Notes under the pieces: model-generated | Database searches by the model: none | What the model was told of the DNA's origin: nothing | Seen by the model: only the letters and a program-made list of their open reading frames with translations | DNA from: DATFGK01 sp046712825 | Lineage (GTDB): Bacteria; Actinomycetota; AC-67 | Assembly: GCA_046712825.1 (NCBI GenBank) | Contig: JBKKCR010000007.1 | Coordinates: 1-15,945, forward strand | Reading direction: 5' to 3' | Length of the DNA stretch: 15,945 nt | Shown here: piece after piece, positions 13,000-15,945 of the stretch | Numbering within the stretch: the stretch's first letter is position 1 | Layout: each line of letters opens with the position of its first letter | Made by a program: the position numbers and the translations under genes

Positions 13000-13461
13000 G
13001 TGAAGACCAAGGCGCCCCGCCCCGACCACGATCACGCGCTCCGTGAGCTTGACGAGCTCATCCGCTCGCACGGATTGCGCCGGACGCCCCAACGACAGGC
13101 CACGCTCGAAGCCGTCGCCGCCGCGAAGGGGCACGCGACCGCCGAGGAGATCGTCGCGCGGGTGCGTCGCAAGCTTCCGGCCGTGAGCCCCTCGACCGTG
13201 TACCGCACGCTCGCTTCGCTCGAGGAGGTCGGGATCCTCTGCCACGCGCACCTCGGGCACACGGCGAGCGTGTACCACGTCGGAACCGCCGGACTGCATC
13301 AGCATCTGGTCTGCGAGCGCTGCGGCGCGATGCAAGAGGTCGGCGAAGCGCAGACGGCGCCCTTCGCGAAAGAGCTCGAGCGCCGGTTCGGCTTCCGCGC
13401 GAACTTCACTCACTTCGCGGTGCTCGGCGAGTGCAAGACCTGTTCCCGCCGCAAGCGCTGA
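13000..13461 (+). CDS. Fur-family metalloregulator, possibly Zur
   Basis: This 153-residue DNA-binding repressor contains a winged-helix domain (LRRTPQRQATLEAV at 26-39; recognition helix region SPSTVYRTLASLEEVGI at 63-79) and a dimerisation domain. The structural zinc site is complete: Cys105/Cys108 in HLVCERCG and Cys145/Cys148 in GECKTC. Regulatory-site candidates include Cys81, His82, His84, His87, His93, His100 and His102. A Cys plus several His before the dimer domain is closer to Zur than to iron Fur, but the metal cannot be settled from sequence. The neighbouring Zn/Mn-type ABC importer supports a Zur-like role. It is convergent with the M28 peptidase gene, four bases apart. GTG 13000 is preferred over GTG 12970. 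Confidence 0.92.
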   Translation: MKTKAPRPDHDHALRELDELIRSHGLRRTPQRQATLEAVAAAKGHATAEEIVARVRRKLPAVSPSTVYRTLASLEEVGILCHAHLGHTASVYHVGTAGLHQHLVCERCGAMQEVGEAQTAPFAKELERRFGFRANFTHFAVLGECKTCSRRKR

Positions 13462-13465
13462 CGGG

Positions 13466-14938
13466 TCAGTGCTCGTGGTCCATGTGGTCGTGCAGCGTAT
13501 GCGCAAGCTCGGCCGGTAGCGCGCCGGATAGCCCGGCCGACGTTCCGAGCGGTGGCCACAGGGGTTCGATCACGCGGCCGATCGGCAGCAGGGCGATGTC
13601 GCCCGCGAGGGCGGCCGTCGCCTCGGCCAAAGCCTCGAAGTCGTCGGGGTAGACCGTGCCGAGGGTGTCGCCGTCGGTGTGGTACTCGGGATACCCGGAT
13701 ACCGGCCATACGTAGGGGATCCCCAAGACCGCGAAGTGATGGACGTCGCTGCGGAGGCGTCCGCCGATCTCGCCGGAGCCGACCGGCGCGAAGACCGACG
13801 ACGGGATCGGAAGCCCGAGTACACCGTGCGCGGCGAAGCGTGCGAGGAACGCGGCCTGCAACAGCGGCTCCTCGGAGAACACCATCGCGCGCCACTGGAA
13901 GACCGGCACGTCGATACCTGCGGCGGTGCCGCGGGTCATCCCCTGCACGTCCGACGCCCGCGCGCTCGACGCGTCCAGGTTGATCACCGCCTTGACGTCG
14001 TCGATCCGCAGCGGCGGACCGCCGTCCCCGACGGCGAGCCCGGCGGTGAGCGCTTCGACGAACCGCTCCGCTCCGATGAGGCCCACTTCCTCTGCGTCCA
14101 TCAAGCCGACGACGACGCCGATGTCCGGCTGCGCGGCGGTGAGGATCTCCGCGGCTCTCAGGATGGCCGCCGCGCCGGACCCGTTGTCGGCCGCGGCCTG
14201 GAACCATCCGTCCGCATGCGCGAGGAGCACGACGTAGTCGCTCACTGCGGCGGGCGGGCGGCGCACGCCGAGCACGTTCCGTCCGATCCCGGGAACGAAC
14301 CCGCCCATCGCGCGGAGCCGCACGTCGTGACCGATGATCGACTCCTCGTCGGTGGCCGCGACGACCGTCGGAAGCGGACGCCGCGAGCTCTGCGCGAACA
14401 CGAGGTGGCGGTTCGCGTCTCCCTGCACGACGGCGCCGGCTCCCCCCGCCGCGACGATCGCGTCGAGATCGTCGCCCACCGACACGAACGGCGCGTTCTT
14501 CCACTCGGGGCTCGCCGCTCGGAAGGGGATGAACCCGCAGTCGCCGGGACCGACGGCGGCGACCGGCCGCACGCGGCAGGTGATGCCCGACGCCGGGGTG
14601 ACCTTCTGGAGGTTGAACGCGCTCTCGACCTTGTAGTCGTAGCCGTCGACGACCCGCTCGAGCTTCGGCTGATGTCCGGGCGTGTAGTCGATCGCGTATC
14701 GCGAGAACGCGAAGTCTTGCCTGAGGACGCGGTAGCCGCTCGCGGCCAGCCGGCCGGCCGCGTAGTCGGCGACCGAGGCCATGCCCGGCGAGCCGGCGCG
14801 CCGGTACTCCGGAGCCGGCGAGCGCTCGACGATCGCGCGGAGATGATCGAACGCCGTGGGCTCGGCGGCCCGGCCGCCGTCCCAGCCGAGGAAGGGCGCC
14901 AGGAGCAACGCCAGAGACAACAGCACTCGGGACTTCAC
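13466..14938 (-). CDS. Exported M28-family zinc metallopeptidase with a His-rich tail
   Basis: This 490-residue protein starts with a signal peptide (MKSR, then a Leu-rich stretch, cleavage near residue 24-25), so it acts outside the membrane. The M28 peptidase metal ligands are all recognisable: His241 (LLAHADG), Asp251 (AADNGSGAA), the Glu283-Glu284 pair with catalytic and ligand roles (MDAEEVGLIG), Asp322 (VINLDAS) and His420 (PEYHTDGDT). A predicted active, two-zinc aminopeptidase follows from this. The inserted segment before His241 resembles a PA-like domain. The last eleven residues (H-T-L-H-D-H-M-D-H-E-H) are a likely metal-binding tail. The start is GTG 14938, which places the signal peptide at the N-terminus; no good Shine-Dalgarno is seen. 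It lies downstream of the metal importer genes on the same strand. Confidence 0.9.
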   Translation of the reverse strand: MKSRVLLSLALLLAPFLGWDGGRAAEPTAFDHLRAIVERSPAPEYRRAGSPGMASVADYAAGRLAASGYRVLRQDFAFSRYAIDYTPGHQPKLERVVDGYDYKVESAFNLQKVTPASGITCRVRPVAAVGPGDCGFIPFRAASPEWKNAPFVSVGDDLDAIVAAGGAGAVVQGDANRHLVFAQSSRRPLPTVVAATDEESIIGHDVRLRAMGGFVPGIGRNVLGVRRPPAAVSDYVVLLAHADGWFQAAADNGSGAAAILRAAEILTAAQPDIGVVVGLMDAEEVGLIGAERFVEALTAGLAVGDGGPPLRIDDVKAVINLDASSARASDVQGMTRGTAAGIDVPVFQWRAMVFSEEPLLQAAFLARFAAHGVLGLPIPSSVFAPVGSGEIGGRLRSDVHHFAVLGIPYVWPVSGYPEYHTDGDTLGTVYPDDFEALAEATAALAGDIALLPIGRVIEPLWPPLGTSAGLSGALPAELAHTLHDHMDHEH

Positions 14939-14953
14939 ATCAGAAGGGTTCGC

Positions 14954-14969
14954 CCGGCCCGGCGGCCGG
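14954..14969 (-). terminator. GC-rich hairpin between the metal permease and the peptidase gene
   Basis: CCGGCC, a four-base loop and GGCCGG form a perfect six-base-pair stem fifteen bases after the permease stop and sixteen bases before the peptidase start. No U-tract follows. It may be a U-less terminator separating the two transcripts, or simply GC-rich sequence that pairs by chance. Confidence 0.35.
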
Positions 14970-14983
14970 TCCTGCGAGGAAGC

Positions 14984-15829
14984 CTAGATGTGCGCTTCGG
15001 CGCCCTTAAGCCGCCGGGCCCCACGGGCGCCGTAGACGAGGTAGGTGATCGCGAACAGGCTCGTCGAAACCAACACGATGGACGCGCCCGAGGCGATATC
15101 GAGGAACCAGGACAGGTACATGCCGACGAAGCCCGACAGGGCTCCCACCAGCACCGAGATCCACAGCATCCGCGAGAAGGAGTCGGTGAGCATCCGGGCG
15201 ATCACCGGCGGCACGACCAGCGCGGCGGCGATCAGCGTCACGCCGAGGATGTTCATCGTGGCCACGATGGCCGCGGCGAGCACGAGCGCGAACAGGGCGT
15301 CGATCCGCCCCGTGTTGACGCCGGAGGCCTCGGCCACCTCGGGGTCGAACGTCGTGAAGAGCAGCTTCCGGTACATCGAGAAGATGATCCCGCCGGAGGC
15401 GAGCGCGACCCCGCCGACCACGAGCACGTCGGTGAAGGTCACGCCGAGCACGTTGCCGAACAGCGCGGCCTCGAAGTTGCGGTTGAACTTCCGCTGCTGC
15501 GAGATAAGCGCGACGCCGACCGCGAAGCTCCCGATCGTGATCACGCCGATCGCCGCGTCGGCTCCGATGATCCTCCGGCGCGCCACGCGGTTGATCATCA
15601 GTGCCGAAACGAACCCCCAGAGCCCGGCGCCGAGGTAGAAGTTGATCTTGGTCACGAAGCTCACGATCGCTCCTCCGAAGATCGCGTGCGACATGCCGTG
15701 GCCGATGTAGCTCATACCTCGCAGCACGACGTACACGCCGATCAGACCGCACAGCGCGCCGGCCAGGACCGACACGAGCATGCCGTTGACGAAGAAGTCG
15801 AACTCGAAGGGCTCAAGCAGGGTGTTCAT
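14984..15829 (-). CDS. Zinc/manganese-type ABC transporter permease (ZnuB/MntB family)
   Basis: This 281-residue integral membrane protein is the channel subunit of a metal-ion importer of the ABC-3 family. About eight hydrophobic segments are seen. Family landmarks are LRGMSYIGHGMSHAIFGGA at about 37-55, the DPEVAEASGVNTGRIDALF region that contacts the ATPase, and NILGVTLIAAALVVPPVIAR near 194-213. ATG 15829 has AGAGGAG about four to five bases upstream, and the gene overlaps the end of the ATPase gene by 17 bases, as expected of an operon. Zinc versus manganese cannot be told from this subunit. The nearby Fur-family regulator and zinc peptidase favour zinc. The substrate-binding protein gene is not in view, so it may lie beyond the right edge. 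Confidence 0.92.
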   Translation of the reverse strand: MNTLLEPFEFDFFVNGMLVSVLAGALCGLIGVYVVLRGMSYIGHGMSHAIFGGAIVSFVTKINFYLGAGLWGFVSALMINRVARRRIIGADAAIGVITIGSFAVGVALISQQRKFNRNFEAALFGNVLGVTFTDVLVVGGVALASGGIIFSMYRKLLFTTFDPEVAEASGVNTGRIDALFALVLAAAIVATMNILGVTLIAAALVVPPVIARMLTDSFSRMLWISVLVGALSGFVGMYLSWFLDIASGASIVLVSTSLFAITYLVYGARGARRLKGAEAHI

Positions 15830-15945
15830 GGTGCTCCTCTCGCAGCGGGGCGACGTCGGCCGGCGCCGGCGCGGTCTCGACGACGATCGGCATCCCGCCG
15901 TGCGAAAGAACCTCCATCGGTGCCCCGTACGTCCGCTCGAGCACG
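15813..15945 (-). CDS. C-terminal end of a metal ABC transporter ATP-binding protein (5' part cut off)
   Basis: Only the last 43 codons are in the window. The reading VLERTYGAPMEVLSHGG, then MPIVVE, resembles the end of ZnuC/MntA-type ATPases, and the frame leads directly into the permease. The Walker and signature motifs lie beyond the right edge, so the call rests on context plus this tail. The protein ends in a His/Glu-rich stretch (REEHHEHPA) that could bind metal. Its stop lies 17 bases inside the permease gene. Confidence 0.78.
   Translation of the reverse strand, partial: VLERTYGAPMEVLSHGGMPIVVETAPAPADVAPLREEHHEHPA

Noticed and set aside
11663..13003. Long plus-strand frame of 446 residues
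   Set aside because: It is antisense to the kinase and out of frame with the PH-SHOCT gene; its composition is that of a shadow frame.
13410..14504. Minus-strand frame of 364 residues overlapping the M28 peptidase
   Set aside because: It is an out-of-frame copy of the peptidase region dominated by Arg and Gly; the peptidase frame has all metal ligands.
1..15945. CRISPR arrays, insertion sequences, prophage genes, tRNAs or rRNAs
   Set aside because: No repeat-spacer pattern, transposase or integrase motif, tRNA T-loop or rRNA segment was seen, and intergenic space is very limited.

Overview
The window is GC-rich, gene-dense bacterial DNA, most likely from an actinobacterium (Actinomycetota), perhaps an uncultured soil or sediment lineage. 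This rests on the high GC, frequent GTG and TTG starts, apparent leaderless promoters, a coiled-coil protein of actinobacterial type and a PH-SHOCT membrane protein. The assignment is an inference. I see no tRNA, rRNA, CRISPR array, insertion sequence or phage gene, and base use is even across the window.

Region 1 (1-6420, minus strand) is one tightly packed operon for a branched-chain amino-acid-type (Liv/HAAT) ABC importer. In order of transcription it holds a four-helix membrane protein, a cysteine-rich lipoprotein substrate-binding protein, an exported C-terminally anchored protein of unknown function, two permeases (LivH and LivM) and an ATPase (LivG), which runs off the left edge only a few residues short of its expected end. 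The two extra membrane/exported proteins and the cysteine cluster in the binding protein are not part of a standard Liv system and are the best candidate here for something undescribed.

Region 2 (6569-9498, minus strand) is housekeeping: an actinobacterial coiled-coil protein, methylenetetrahydrofolate reductase (metF), a cyclophilin-type peptidyl-prolyl isomerase and transcript cleavage factor GreA.

Region 3 (9531-10572, plus strand) holds a cysteine-free IscA/HesB-like protein divergent from greA. After a 175-base structured leader comes a zinc-ribbon protein with a Pro/Ala linker and a C-terminal helix.

Region 4 (10576-12268, minus strand) pairs an aminoglycoside-phosphotransferase-fold kinase with a HAD-like protein. 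The same two domains are fused in animal ACAD10. The HAD gene overlaps the kinase gene and seems to start at CTG.

Region 5 (12336-15945) holds a PH-SHOCT membrane protein and a Fur-family metalloregulator on the plus strand. On the minus strand are an exported M28 zinc peptidase with a His-rich tail and a zinc/manganese-type ABC permease with the end of its ATPase, which also has a His-rich tail. Regulator, importer and metallopeptidase side by side suggest a metal (probably zinc) homeostasis locus.

Five genes (7411, 8357, 9531, 12336 and 13000) have a TANNNT -10-like box 6 to 9 bases before the start codon and no clear Shine-Dalgarno, suggesting leaderless transcripts. Operon-internal genes mostly have good Shine-Dalgarno sites or overlap the gene before.
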